Of a stretch of 46,167 nt of DNA, positions 15,943-24,202 are shown in pieces. Below the pieces are notes generated by a model that was not told the DNA's origin, did no database searches, and saw only the letters and a list, made by a program, of their open reading frames with translations. This DNA is from an uncultured Lachnospiraceae bacterium. GTDB lineage: Bacteria > Bacillota > Clostridia > Lachnospirales > Lachnospiraceae. Location: the NCBI GenBank assembly GCA_910587105.1, contig CAJUMB010000025.1:1-46167 (forward strand), given 5' to 3'. The translations under genes were made by a program, and so were the position numbers. Every line of letters begins with the position of its first letter. Positions within the stretch are counted from its first letter, which is position 1.

Positions 15943-17282
15943 TAGTTTTCTATGCTTTTCACTTCCATATCTTTCGGCAGCACAAGATTTAAAAGCATGG
16001 AGAGGACAAATACCACTGCCACCACATTTTCTGAAAATACTGACTGGACAATTGCCGGGGCTGTTTTCCAGATAAGGATCTCACTGGCACTGGTAAATCC
16101 AATTCCAATGGATAGGGACAGTGCCGTAATGGTTATGTTTCTCTGGGTGTATCCGCATTTGGAGATCATCTGTATTCCGGAAGTCAGGATGGTTCCAAAC
16201 ATCATGATAGTACATCCGCCCAGGACGGATTCCGGGAGGGATGAGAAGAAGTTCCCCACCGGCGGAAGGAGACCGGCGAGAATCATGCAAAGTGCACCGG
16301 TCATAATCGTAAAACGGTTTACTACCTTCGTCATGGCCACCAATCCCACATTCTGGGAGAAAGATGTCACAGGAGGACAGCCGAAAATAGCGGAAATCGT
16401 GGAAGAATATCCGTCGCAGGCCAGCGAGCCTGAGATTTCTCTGCTCTCTATTTCCCGGTTTAGTCCTCCTGCGGCCAGAGCGGAGGTATCGCCAATGGTC
16501 TCGGCGGCAGACACAAGGAATATAATACATGCAGAAATGATTGCTCCTGCATGAAATTCCGGCATGTATGGCATGAATTTTGGCAGGGCGATGAAGCCTC
16601 CTGACAGAATCAGGCTCAAATCCACTTTTCCAAGAAATATTGCCAGTATGTAACCGGCGATTAGTCCCACCAGTACAGATAATTGTTTGAGATATCCCTT
16701 CGCCAGGATATTCCACAGGAGACAGACCATTAGTGTAACCAGACCCAGGATCAGATTCGGGGCTGAGCCGAAGTCATCGCTGTAACCGCCGCCAAAGGAT
16801 CTGGCGCCCACTGTGAAAAGAGAATACCCGATTGCCGTCACCACAGATGCCGAGACAATAGGCGGAATGAGTCTGCCCCAGTTTTTAATCAGCAGGCCCA
16901 GGGTTCCCTCGAACAGCCCGCCGATGAGTACGGCCCCGATTACTGCGGGATATCCGTAATTGGCTGAGACGGTGCCAAGGACAGCCACAAATGTGAAACT
17001 GACCCCCATGACAATGGGAAGTCCGGAGCCGATTTTCCAAATGGGGTACAATTGTATCAGCGTTGCGATTCCAGCCACAAACATTGCATTTTGAAGCAGC
17101 ACGGCTATCTGTGCCTGGCTCATGGCAGGCTGTGCGGCGCCTGCGATAATGGTGATGGGCGTAAGATTCGCAACAAACATGGCCAGGATATGCTGCAGGC
17201 CGAATGGGACAGCCTTTCCGATGGGAACCCGGCCGTTCAGCTGGTAAATGTTTTGAATGCTGTATCCTTCTTTTGTGTTCAT
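15942..17282 (-). CDS. NCS2 family purine (xanthine-type) permease
   Basis: 446 aa, ATG 17282 with GGGAGG upstream. Typical NCS2 fold of 14 segments: IGKAVPFGLQHILAMFVANL, LPIVMGVSFTFVAVLG, VSAAETIGDTSALA and the signature SFSQNVGLVAMTKVVNRF. The QN in this motif and the overall pattern fit xanthine/urate permeases (PbuX/XanQ side) better than uracil permeases, which have a GENIG motif. Proton-coupled uptake of purine bases at the membrane. No purine riboswitch is recognisable in the 5' region. A possible minus-strand TATAAT lies at 17326-17321. Confidence 0.82.
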   Translation of the reverse strand: MNTKEGYSIQNIYQLNGRVPIGKAVPFGLQHILAMFVANLTPITIIAGAAQPAMSQAQIAVLLQNAMFVAGIATLIQLYPIWKIGSGLPIVMGVSFTFVAVLGTVSANYGYPAVIGAVLIGGLFEGTLGLLIKNWGRLIPPIVSASVVTAIGYSLFTVGARSFGGGYSDDFGSAPNLILGLVTLMVCLLWNILAKGYLKQLSVLVGLIAGYILAIFLGKVDLSLILSGGFIALPKFMPYMPEFHAGAIISACIIFLVSAAETIGDTSALAAGGLNREIESREISGSLACDGYSSTISAIFGCPPVTSFSQNVGLVAMTKVVNRFTIMTGALCMILAGLLPPVGNFFSSLPESVLGGCTIMMFGTILTSGIQMISKCGYTQRNITITALSLSIGIGFTSASEILIWKTAPAIVQSVFSENVVAVVFVLSMLLNLVLPKDMEVKSIEN

Positions 17283-17384
17283 GTTTTCCTCCCTTTGTGT
17301 TTTTGCGTTGCTCTGGATAAATTATACTACAAAAGATGGGATAATGACAGCAGATAATTTTTGGAGAATGGAGTAAAATGAAAA

Positions 17385-17942
17385 ATGGAATGGAGAGATG
17401 GAAAGACAAGGTGCAGATGGGCGAATCCCAAGAATGATGATTATTTGCGATATCACGATGAGGAATGGGGAATTCCTGTTTATGATGACCATAAATTATT
17501 TGAAACGTTGATTTTGGAGTGTTTTCAGGCCGGACTGTCCTGGGAATGTGTGTTGAATAAGCGGGCGGCGTTTTGGCAGGCGTTTGACGGGTTTGACCTG
17601 GAGAAAGTGTGCGCCTACGATGAGGATAAAATAAATGAACTCCGTGAGAATCCAGGGATTATCCGAAACCGTCTGAAAATCCGCGCCGCGGTCAATAATG
17701 CCCGGGTATTCCGGGAGATACAGGGGGAATTTGGAAGCTTCTCGAATTATCTCTGGCAATGGACAGAAAATCAGGTTATTTATGAAAAAGATGAGGTCAG
17801 TTCTCCGCTGTCTGATAAGGTATCGAAAGACTTGAAAAAGCGTGGGATGAAATTTGTGGGGACAGTGATTATCTATTCTTATATGCAGGCGGTGGGGGTG
17901 ATTTATTCCCACGAGGATGGGTGTTTTTTGGAGCATAGGTGA
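17385..17942 (+). CDS. tag: DNA-3-methyladenine glycosylase I
   Basis: 185 aa. Removes 3-methyladenine from alkylated DNA in base excision repair. The family signature is complete: KTRCRWANPKNDDYLRYHDE, EWGIPVYDDHKLFETLILEC, FQAGLSWECVLNKRAAFWQA, MKFVGTVIIYSYMQAVGVI, and the C-terminal SHEDGCF. Zinc ligands would be the Cys in TRCRW, His in YHDEEW, and His and Cys in SHEDGC. Normal length. A GGAG lies 13 bases upstream, somewhat far. It is divergent from the permease. Together with the alkyltransferase at 8402 the window holds two alkylation-repair genes, not linked in one operon. Confidence 0.9.
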   Translation: MEWRDGKTRCRWANPKNDDYLRYHDEEWGIPVYDDHKLFETLILECFQAGLSWECVLNKRAAFWQAFDGFDLEKVCAYDEDKINELRENPGIIRNRLKIRAAVNNARVFREIQGEFGSFSNYLWQWTENQVIYEKDEVSSPLSDKVSKDLKKRGMKFVGTVIIYSYMQAVGVIYSHEDGCFLEHR

Positions 17943-18053
17943 TAAGCATTCTTTGTGTGAATTTTTTTAGCTGTTTATTTATATTGGCATACTATTTCAT
18001 ATTATTGACGGATTTCCAATGAAATCGTATAATGAAAGCAGAAGGGAAGTCTC

Positions 18054-18200
18054 GTGGAATTGTATGGAGATTTAACCAGATACAGAAGGCAGAATGATGT
18101 GCTAAAATCCTATCAGTCCTATCATGAAAACCATCATATTGATGAGAATAAGCAGGTTTATATGGGGAAGGAAGAATTTGAAAGTCTGCAGAATACATAA
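18054..18200 (+). CDS. Small hypothetical protein (48 aa)
   Basis: GTG 18054 preceded by GAAGGGAAG opens 48 codons to TAA 18198-18200. The peptide is hydrophilic, with ELYGDLTRYRRQND, KSYQSYHENHHIDENKQVYM and EEFESLQNT. Composition is protein-like (charged, no low-complexity bias) but I recognise no family. It could be a remnant of a longer gene: upstream codons in other frames show nothing. It stands between tag and the TelA operon. Confidence 0.35.
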   Translation: MELYGDLTRYRRQNDVLKSYQSYHENHHIDENKQVYMGKEEFESLQNT

Positions 18201-18303
18201 TCGGTGCGTCGGCATATCACATATCATATGCCTGAATATTCTATAATTTAACAAAAATTCACATATATAGACACACAGATTTGGAGTAGAAAGGGGAAAA
18301 TAA

Positions 18304-18335
18304 TAAAGCCGTTCCTGTTACAGCAGGGGCGGCTT
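18304..18335 (+). terminator. Rho-independent-like terminator
   Basis: AAAGCCG...CGGCTTT outer stem with an inner CCTG/CAGG stem, followed by TTAATT. It separates tag and the small ORF from the TelA operon. Confidence 0.5.
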
Positions 18336-18369
18336 TAATTGTGCATCATTTCCCATGCACTTCTCTATC

Positions 18370-18398
18370 TTGTCAGAAAGCGATATGTGTCGTATAAT
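18370..18398 (+). promoter_or_regulatory. TelA operon promoter
   Basis: TTGTCA (18370-18375), 17-bp spacer, TATAAT (18393-18398), 36 bp before the first start codon. Confidence 0.7.
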
Positions 18399-18434
18399 GT
18401 AGAATAGCAAAGCATACAACAGGCAGGAGGAGAT

Positions 18435-19169
18435 GTGTTGAAAAGGTATCTGAAACTGGCCGCTGCAGACCTGTGCATTGCGGCGTCAGCAGTGGTTCTG
18501 TATTCGCCGGGCCTGGTAAATCTTCGGTTATCCGATTACAGTATATTCCGTGCAGGAATGTCCATCATTGCGGCGGTTATTTTAATTACCCTCTTTTTTG
18601 TAATTAATATCAGGCTTTTGAAGGAGCCGGAGCAAAAACCCATTATGCTGGAGGATGTGCCGGATCTGGAGAGAGCCAAAGATATTCTGCAGGATTACTG
18701 CAAAGGCAGATATTTCGGAAGTCTGGCAAAAACCGCATCGGAACAGCTTGACCGTATCTTAAAATGCAGACAGCGGCTGTCAGTGATACTTGAACAGAAA
18801 TTTACAAGGGGCACCATGAGCTGGGATAAATTTAACAGCACAGTGTCAGCAGCGGAATCATCTGCCATTAAAAATGTTGTGGCCATGGCCAATCGGATGT
18901 GCGTTTTTGATGAGAAAGAATATGCAAGATTGCAGAATTACCGGGAAGATGATATTCCCGATGACATTCAGGAGGAACAGCTCCGGCTGTATCAGAAGAA
19001 TCTGGAAGCAATCCGCTGGACAATCGCCCTCAATGAAAAAATCCTGTTGAAACTGGATGCTCTGGCAATGGAAATATCTTCCTCGGCCTCCAGAAACGAT
19101 ACAGACTGGAACCATGAACTGGTCAGTGAGATTGAGAGACTTATTGAGGAAACCAGATATTATGATTAG
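18435..19169 (+). CDS. Membrane protein of the TelA operon (XpaC-like)
   Basis: About 244 aa. AGGAGG at 18424-18430 serves GTG 18435 (5-base gap) or TTG 18438 (8-base gap, MKRYLKLAAAD); both are plausible. Two N-terminal membrane segments (LCIAASAVVLYSPGLVNL; IFRAGMSIIAAVILITLFFV) are followed by a ~170-residue cytoplasmic, helix-rich domain (ERAKDILQDYCKGRYFGSLA; QLDRILKCRQRLSVILEQKF). Position before telA is that of XpaC-like proteins in Bacillota, but the similarity is only architectural to my eye. A membrane anchor for the complex is a reasonable inference. Confidence 0.6.
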   Translation: MLKRYLKLAAADLCIAASAVVLYSPGLVNLRLSDYSIFRAGMSIIAAVILITLFFVINIRLLKEPEQKPIMLEDVPDLERAKDILQDYCKGRYFGSLAKTASEQLDRILKCRQRLSVILEQKFTRGTMSWDKFNSTVSAAESSAIKNVVAMANRMCVFDEKEYARLQNYREDDIPDDIQEEQLRLYQKNLEAIRWTIALNEKILLKLDALAMEISSSASRNDTDWNHELVSEIERLIEETRYYD

Positions 19170-19187
19170 AATTTGGAGGAACAATCT

Positions 19188-20873
19188 ATGAACAAGAAAA
19201 TTTTTGGGATTTTAATGGTTGTCATGATTCTGGTGTGCGCCGCAGTATTTGGCGGTATCTATATGACCCGACATATTGGAAAATCGGAAAAAGTGGTATC
19301 GAAAGAAAGCGCAGAAAAACGTCTGGCGAAAATGGTGGACAAAATTAATCCCCAGACAGGCACTCCTGCTAAATCCCCCATTGAGTACGACGAGACAGAG
19401 GATGAGGCGGATGAACTGCCGGATATTGATACCTGTCCCATTCAAGTAAGGGCTTCCTCCAAATTATATGCGGAGATTTATTCTTCTCCCGAGAAAGCGG
19501 GCAGTGGAACAGATGGATGGCTCTGTGAGATGGCAGAGGGTTTTAACAGCCAGGGACATAAAGTGGGAACAGAGACAGTCTCTGTGCAGATTCGAAAGGT
19601 CAACAGCGGACAGGCACTTGATTACATTGCCACAGGAAAGGCTGTACCGGAGGGATTTGCCCCCTCCAGTATGCTGTGGGCAGATATGCTCAGTGCAAAA
19701 GGAACCCCTGTGGAGATTATTTCTGAAAGGCTGTCAGGCAATGTGGCGGGAATCCTGCTCTCCAATGACACCTATGACCAGATTGTAGAAAAGTATGGGA
19801 GTGTAGACTTAAAAGCCATTACAGAAGCCACAGAGGCAGGGGAATTTGCCATGGGGTATACCAATCCCTTTGCTAGCAGCGCAGGACTGAATTTTCTCAT
19901 CTGTACACTGGAGAGGTATGACCTGGAAAATCCGCTGTCTGAGGAGGCAAAGGCAGGTTTCCAGAAATTCCAGAGGAATGTGCCCTTTGTGGCGTTGACT
20001 ACCATGCAGATGCGAGAAGCAGCAGAGCGCGGCACTTTGGATGGTTTTATCATGGAATACCAGTCTTATATTAATGATGCCATGTTATCCGGGAATTACA
20101 AATTTACTCCTTATGGATATCGTCATGATAACCCGCTGGTAAGTGTAGAATCTGCCAGTCCGGAGAAAAAGGAAATTCTTCGTCTCTTTGCCGAATACTG
20201 TACCTCAGACGCGGCAAAGGCCAAAGCAGACGAATACGGTTTTAACGGAATGGATGACTATGTCTGCGAATACGAGCCTGTTTCCGGTGATATTCTGACA
20301 GCGGCCCAGAAGCTTTATAAGACAAACAAAGATAGTGGAAGGCCGGTGGTGGGTGTGTTTGTGACGGATATTTCCGGCAGTATGGACGGGGAACCGCTGA
20401 CAGCCCTTCAGACTTCTCTGATTAACAGTATGAAATACATCAATCCCGAGAACCATATTGGGATTGTCAGTTATGCGGATGATGTGACGGTAGAACTTCC
20501 GATTAGAGAGTTTGACCTGGAACAGCAGACATATTTTAAGGGAACCGTGGAAAACCTGTATGCTGCCGGCGGCACGGCAACCTTTGACGCCATCTGTGTG
20601 GCACTGGATATGATCAAAAAGAAGATGGAGGAGTATCCAGACGCAAAGCCCATGTTGTTTGTATTAAGTGATGGGGTAACCAACGTGGGTTACAATCTGA
20701 ACGATGTCAGGGATGTGCTGAGCGGATTGAAAATTCCTGTGTATACCATCGGTTACAATGCAGACCTGGCAGCCCTTCAAAGCATCAGTTCGGTAAATGA
20801 GGCGGCAAGCATTGATGCCTCCACAGCCGATGTGGTTTATCAGCTTAAGACATTGTTTAACGCAAATATGTAG
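19188..20873 (+). CDS. VWA-domain protein with extracellular solute-binding-like domain
   Basis: 561 aa from ATG 19188 (GGAGGA eight bases upstream). Residues 1-30 form a signal anchor (FGILMVVMILVCAAVFGGIY). Residues ~85-370 look like a periplasmic-binding-protein type 2 fold (MAEGFNSQGHKVGTETVSVQ, SSMLWADML, GYTNPFASSAGLNFLI, RHDNPLVSVESASPEKKEIL). Residues ~385-555 are a von Willebrand A domain with a perfect MIDAS: DISGSMD, then the Thr in GGTATFDA and Asp in LSDGVTN. The protein is membrane-anchored with both domains outside. VWA plus binding-protein fusions next to telA are known in Clostridia; the ligand is unknown. Translationally close to telA (10-bp gap). Confidence 0.75.
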   Translation: MNKKIFGILMVVMILVCAAVFGGIYMTRHIGKSEKVVSKESAEKRLAKMVDKINPQTGTPAKSPIEYDETEDEADELPDIDTCPIQVRASSKLYAEIYSSPEKAGSGTDGWLCEMAEGFNSQGHKVGTETVSVQIRKVNSGQALDYIATGKAVPEGFAPSSMLWADMLSAKGTPVEIISERLSGNVAGILLSNDTYDQIVEKYGSVDLKAITEATEAGEFAMGYTNPFASSAGLNFLICTLERYDLENPLSEEAKAGFQKFQRNVPFVALTTMQMREAAERGTLDGFIMEYQSYINDAMLSGNYKFTPYGYRHDNPLVSVESASPEKKEILRLFAEYCTSDAAKAKADEYGFNGMDDYVCEYEPVSGDILTAAQKLYKTNKDSGRPVVGVFVTDISGSMDGEPLTALQTSLINSMKYINPENHIGIVSYADDVTVELPIREFDLEQQTYFKGTVENLYAAGGTATFDAICVALDMIKKKMEEYPDAKPMLFVLSDGVTNVGYNLNDVRDVLSGLKIPVYTIGYNADLAALQSISSVNEAASIDASTADVVYQLKTLFNANM

Positions 20874-20883
20874 GAGAGATGAT

Positions 20884-22008
20884 ATGAGTGGATTTACATT
20901 GGATCTGCCTGATCTGGAAGAAATTAAGAAGAAAACAAAGCAGGAGCTGGCACCGGCTGAGGAGGAAAAGGCTGCCATCGCCCGTGGGGTAAAGGAGAAG
21001 GCAGACCAGATTATGGCTGTGGACCTGGATTCTCTGGCAGAGCGCAGGGAATTCATTCAGGTGGTTGAGAACTTTGGGGAAGATGTTGTCCGTCAGTCAC
21101 AGGTGAAGAATAATATCCTGCAGAAGCGGATGGGGGATTTCAGCCGTGCTGGGGGAGAGTCCGGCACAGTGGCCAAAGGACTGGAAGAACTATCCCTGAA
21201 AATGAGAGACCTGGACCCGTCGGCGCTGGATTTTGCAAAGACAGGCATCCTGGGCAGAGTATTTAATCCGGTGCGGCGGTACTTTGAACGGTTTCAGACT
21301 GCCGATGCAGAGATTGCCAGTATAGTAAAAACACTGGAAAAGGGACGGTCAATCCTGAAAAATGACAACACCACTTTGGAAATTGAGCAGGCGGCCATGA
21401 GAGATTTGACCAGGCAGCTCACCCAGAAAATAGAACTTGGCTCACAGCTGGACAGTTACCTGACGAATACGCTGGAAAATGCCAGGATTTCCGGGGATTC
21501 CCAGGAACGCGTCAAATTTATAGAAGAAGAAATTCTCTTTCCCCTCCGGCAGAAACTGATGGATTTTCAGCAGTTACTGGTGGTGAATCAGCAGGGGATT
21601 ATTGCCATGGAGGTGATACGCAGAAATAACCAGGAGCTGATTCGCGCCGTTTCGCGGGCGGAGAATGTGACCGTGGCGGCTCTGCGTACAGCAGTGACTG
21701 TGGCAGGGGCCCTGTACCATCAGAAGATTGTCCTGGAAAAGGTTCAGATACTGAACACAGCCACAAATGATATGATCAGCGCCACATCCCGGATGCTGAA
21801 AGAGCAGGGGACAGCCGTCCAGGAGCAGGCTGTGGAAGCGGGTATTTCACCGGAGACCCTGAAGCAGGCATTCGCGGATACGCTGTCTGCACTGGACGAC
21901 ATCAGTGCTTATAAAGAAAAGGCCCTGCCCCAGATGGCCCAGACGATTCAGGAGTTCCGCCAAATTGCGGAGGAGGGTGAACGCTGGATGACGGATAGAA
22001 CCCTGTAA
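20884..22008 (+). CDS. telA: TelA family toxic-anion resistance protein
   Basis: 374 aa from ATG 20884 (GGAGAG nine bases upstream). Matches PF05816: long helical protein with FGEDVVRQSQVKNNILQKRM, SLKMRDLDPSAL, NPVRRYFERFQTADAEIASI, LEKGRSILKNDNTTLEIEQA, ERVKFIEEEILFPLRQKLMD and TNDMISATSRMLKEQGTAVQ. TelA proteins are linked to resistance to tellurite, cell-wall antibiotics and bacteriocins in different species; the molecular role is not settled. Predicted soluble coiled-coil protein. Last gene of the three-gene operon, convergent with the DeoR gene. Confidence 0.85.
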   Translation: MSGFTLDLPDLEEIKKKTKQELAPAEEEKAAIARGVKEKADQIMAVDLDSLAERREFIQVVENFGEDVVRQSQVKNNILQKRMGDFSRAGGESGTVAKGLEELSLKMRDLDPSALDFAKTGILGRVFNPVRRYFERFQTADAEIASIVKTLEKGRSILKNDNTTLEIEQAAMRDLTRQLTQKIELGSQLDSYLTNTLENARISGDSQERVKFIEEEILFPLRQKLMDFQQLLVVNQQGIIAMEVIRRNNQELIRAVSRAENVTVAALRTAVTVAGALYHQKIVLEKVQILNTATNDMISATSRMLKEQGTAVQEQAVEAGISPETLKQAFADTLSALDDISAYKEKALPQMAQTIQEFRQIAEEGERWMTDRTL

Positions 22009-22061
22009 ACTACTTGAAATTGTTTTGAGTATGGGAAAATCCTGTTCTGGTTGAGGTGTTT

Positions 22062-22859
22062 TTAAATCGGATCACTGCCGATGATCACCTCAACTCCTGC
22101 GTTTCCCAGGGCATCAATATCATTTTGGGGCAGAGAATCATCGGAAATGATGTAATTAATCTCATTCATTCTCAATACTTTATCAATAAAAGGTCTTATA
22201 GAAAATTTGCTGGAATCCGCCAATATATAGCATTCTTTTCCGGCGCGGCATACAGCGATTTCTGTTCTCGGGTCAAAGTCAACCGAACTTGTTCCCACTT
22301 CAATATTGACAGAATCTGCTCCACAGTAGGATTTGTCAACCTTCAAATCTTTAAAAAAGTTTTCGGCAGTTATACCGCGGCAGGCCCCGTTTCTTTCCAT
22401 GACCCACCCACCGCAGACATATAATGTAATATTTTCATCATGCATAAGTTCAGTGGCAATGGGGATGGAGTCAGTGACCACCGTAATTCCATTTTTCTCA
22501 TGAAGAAGTGTAGATAATAAAAAAGTGGTGGTCCCGCATCCAAGGGCAATATAATCCCCGCTTCTAATGGTCTGTGCCGCGGCTCTGGCAATCTGTAATT
22601 TCTTATCCTTATTTAAAATATGTTCAAAATCATGCCTCTCTTTCTGGGAAGGTGTATTCCCGGTGAGAATTGCGCCGCCATGGGTTCTCTGAAGCATTCC
22701 TTTGTCGTGCATCTTCTGAAGCTGGATACGGGCTGTCGAGGGAGAGATGCCCAGCATATCTGTAACATCTCCTATGCGGATCTTCCCCTGTTTATGCAGA
22801 AAATCCATAATGATCTGTTCGCGTTCTTCTGAGAATTGGCTGTTTGCTGTTTTCGGCAT
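22062..22859 (-). CDS. DeoR family transcriptional regulator
   Basis: 265 aa from ATG 22859 (GGAG eight bases upstream). Residues 8-65 are the DeoR HTH: EEREQIIMDFLHKQGKIRIG, DVTDMLGISPSTARIQLQKM, MLQRTHGGAIL. The rest is the DeoR sensor (RpiA-like) fold, with ARAAAQTIRSGDYIALGCGT, VVTDSIPIATELM, VCGGWVMERNG and ADSSKFSIRP. DeoR repressors usually sense phosphorylated sugars. It is divergent from the nine-gene operon that ends in a sugar kinase, so it very likely represses that operon and responds to a product of the kinase or a later intermediate. Confidence 0.88.
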   Translation of the reverse strand: MPKTANSQFSEEREQIIMDFLHKQGKIRIGDVTDMLGISPSTARIQLQKMHDKGMLQRTHGGAILTGNTPSQKERHDFEHILNKDKKLQIARAAAQTIRSGDYIALGCGTTTFLLSTLLHEKNGITVVTDSIPIATELMHDENITLYVCGGWVMERNGACRGITAENFFKDLKVDKSYCGADSVNIEVGTSSVDFDPRTEIAVCRAGKECYILADSSKFSIRPFIDKVLRMNEINYIISDDSLPQNDIDALGNAGVEVIIGSDPI

Positions 22860-22996
22860 TGTTTCACTCCTAATCGTTTTTGATTGTTCATTCATTATAA
22901 TCCATGAAAAAGCAAAAGACAAGATTGAAAATCTGTAACTGTGAAGGGATTGAACCGTTGTGTGTATCCCCTGTGTTCATCCATAATCGGTTAAAA

Positions 22997-23055
22997 ACAA
23001 TTAATAACAATTAAATGTTTGGTGAAATCCCACAAAATCAGTCATCATTAATTGT
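22997..23055. promoter_or_regulatory. Candidate DeoR operator repeats
   Basis: ACAATTAAT (22997-23005), ACAATTAA (23007-23014) and the exact inverse ATTAATTGT (23047-23055) lie in the AT-rich divergent region. Repeated short elements upstream of the operon promoter fit DeoR-type multi-site operators. The rest of this 292-bp intergenic region shows nothing else I can name. Confidence 0.4.
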
Positions 23056-23092
23056 ATATATAAACAAAATAATTATAAATAATTAAAAACAC

Positions 23093-23121
23093 TTGAAATC
23101 GATGATTGAATGACATATAAT
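23093..23121 (+). promoter_or_regulatory. Promoter of the nine-gene catabolic operon
   Basis: TTGAAA (23093-23098), 17-bp spacer, TATAAT (23116-23121), about 25 bp before the cupin ribosome site. Confidence 0.7.
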
Positions 23122-23151
23122 CAACTCATCAAATGGAGAGGAGAAATGCAC

Positions 23152-23481
23152 ATGGAGACAAAGATTGTAAAGGCATCAGAAGCTGATCTTTTTCTGGAAG
23201 GTGTCGAGGTCTGCCGCCAGTACTTCCACACGGAAAAGCTCACTTTTGGAACGTCGCAGCTTCATCCGGGGCAGACAGGCGCGGTGGACCCGGGACATGA
23301 GAATTCCCACGAAGTATTTTATGTAGTGAAAGGTTCTGTGCTGCTCAAATGCGGTGATAAGCTGTATGAACTCAATGAGGGGGACGCGCAGATCATTCCG
23401 CCGGCACAGCCGCACCAGCTGACCAATATTGGAGACACCATTGCCCTGGTGAGCTGGAGCATGGCCCCTTCCGAATCATAA
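23152..23481 (+). CDS. Cupin domain protein
   Basis: 109 aa (start ATG 23152, GAGGAG upstream; ATG 23146 is a close alternative). Single cupin barrel: motif 1 PGHENSHEVFYVVKGSVLLK with the metal ligands HxxxHE-like (His in GHENSHE), motif 2 LNEGDAQIIPPAQPHQLTNI with His in PHQ. Could be a sugar or keto-acid isomerase, a decarboxylase or a sensor. First gene of the operon. Small stand-alone cupins commonly accompany sugar-acid pathways. Substrate not inferable from sequence. Confidence 0.72.
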   Translation: METKIVKASEADLFLEGVEVCRQYFHTEKLTFGTSQLHPGQTGAVDPGHENSHEVFYVVKGSVLLKCGDKLYELNEGDAQIIPPAQPHQLTNIGDTIALVSWSMAPSES

Positions 23482-23497
23482 GAAAGGAGAAAAAGAG

Positions 23498-24172
23498 ATG
23501 GTACCTGAACTGATTATTATGTTGACAAATAACGATATCACCGTTTCCAATGCTGCTGAAATTTTTGAAGCGTGTAAAGACCTTCCCGCAAAAAAATGGG
23601 GTTTTAAAGATGTGGGGCTTCCCAAACATGAAATGATTGACCTTGCAGAAAAAATGAAGGAAGCAGGAAAAGAAACTTACATCGAAGTGGTTACCTATAC
23701 AGAAGAAGGGTGTCTGGAAGGCGCTAAAATGGCGTATGAATGCGGATTTGACTATCTAACCGGAACCATACCCTTTGATTCTGTTTTTCGATACTCCCAA
23801 GCGCACAATCTGAAATATTATCCTTTTTGCGGAAATGTAGGGGGAAGTCCGGTTGCCCTTACCGGTTCTATGGCATCTGTGGCAGAATCCGCAAAAAAAT
23901 GCATGGAAAAGGGCGCGGCAGGAGTGGATCTTACGGCCTATCGCTATGCAGACGGAGACCCAGTGGAACTGACAAAGGCAGTGATAACGGCCGTAGGCGC
24001 AGATAAAGTCTGTATTGCCGGAAGCATTGGCAATACAGAACGCATGGATGCTATGAAAGAGGCAGGCGTTGCAGAGTACACAATGGGAAGCGCGCTGTTT
24101 CACGGAAACTTTGTACCAGGAGGCACATTCCGCGAAAATCTGGAATTTGTCCTTAACTATTTAAACAAGTAA
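23498..24172 (+). CDS. TIM-barrel protein of unknown activity (aldolase-like)
   Basis: 224 aa, ATG 23498 with AGGAG upstream. Alternating strand/helix pattern with phosphate-barrel features: ELIIMLTNNDITVSNAAEIF, WGFKDVGLP, TYIEVVTYTEEGCLEGAKMA, FDYLTGTIPFDSVF, YYPFCGNVGGSP, KGAAGVDLTAYRYADGD, VCIAGSIGNTERMDAMKEAG, and YTMGSALF at the barrel end. The IAGSIG and MGSALF ends resemble the phosphate-binding loops of ribulose-phosphate-binding barrels. I do not recognise a named enzyme; aldolase or epimerase is plausible. The neighbourhood (DapA-family aldolase, FGGY kinase) fits a phosphorylated sugar or sugar acid. Confidence 0.55.
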   Translation: MVPELIIMLTNNDITVSNAAEIFEACKDLPAKKWGFKDVGLPKHEMIDLAEKMKEAGKETYIEVVTYTEEGCLEGAKMAYECGFDYLTGTIPFDSVFRYSQAHNLKYYPFCGNVGGSPVALTGSMASVAESAKKCMEKGAAGVDLTAYRYADGDPVELTKAVITAVGADKVCIAGSIGNTERMDAMKEAGVAEYTMGSALFHGNFVPGGTFRENLEFVLNYLNK

Positions 24173-24202
24173 AACAAATCAATCAAAGAAAAGGAGAGCA
24201 AA

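Noticed and set aside
17283..17384. Purine riboswitch upstream of the xanthine-type permease
   Set aside because: The 102-bp region is too short after a probable promoter and shows no conserved purine aptamer elements.
22923..23090. AT-rich repeats as a CRISPR or replication origin
   Set aside because: The repeats are short, irregular and located in a divergent promoter region; no spacers or DnaA boxes are evident.
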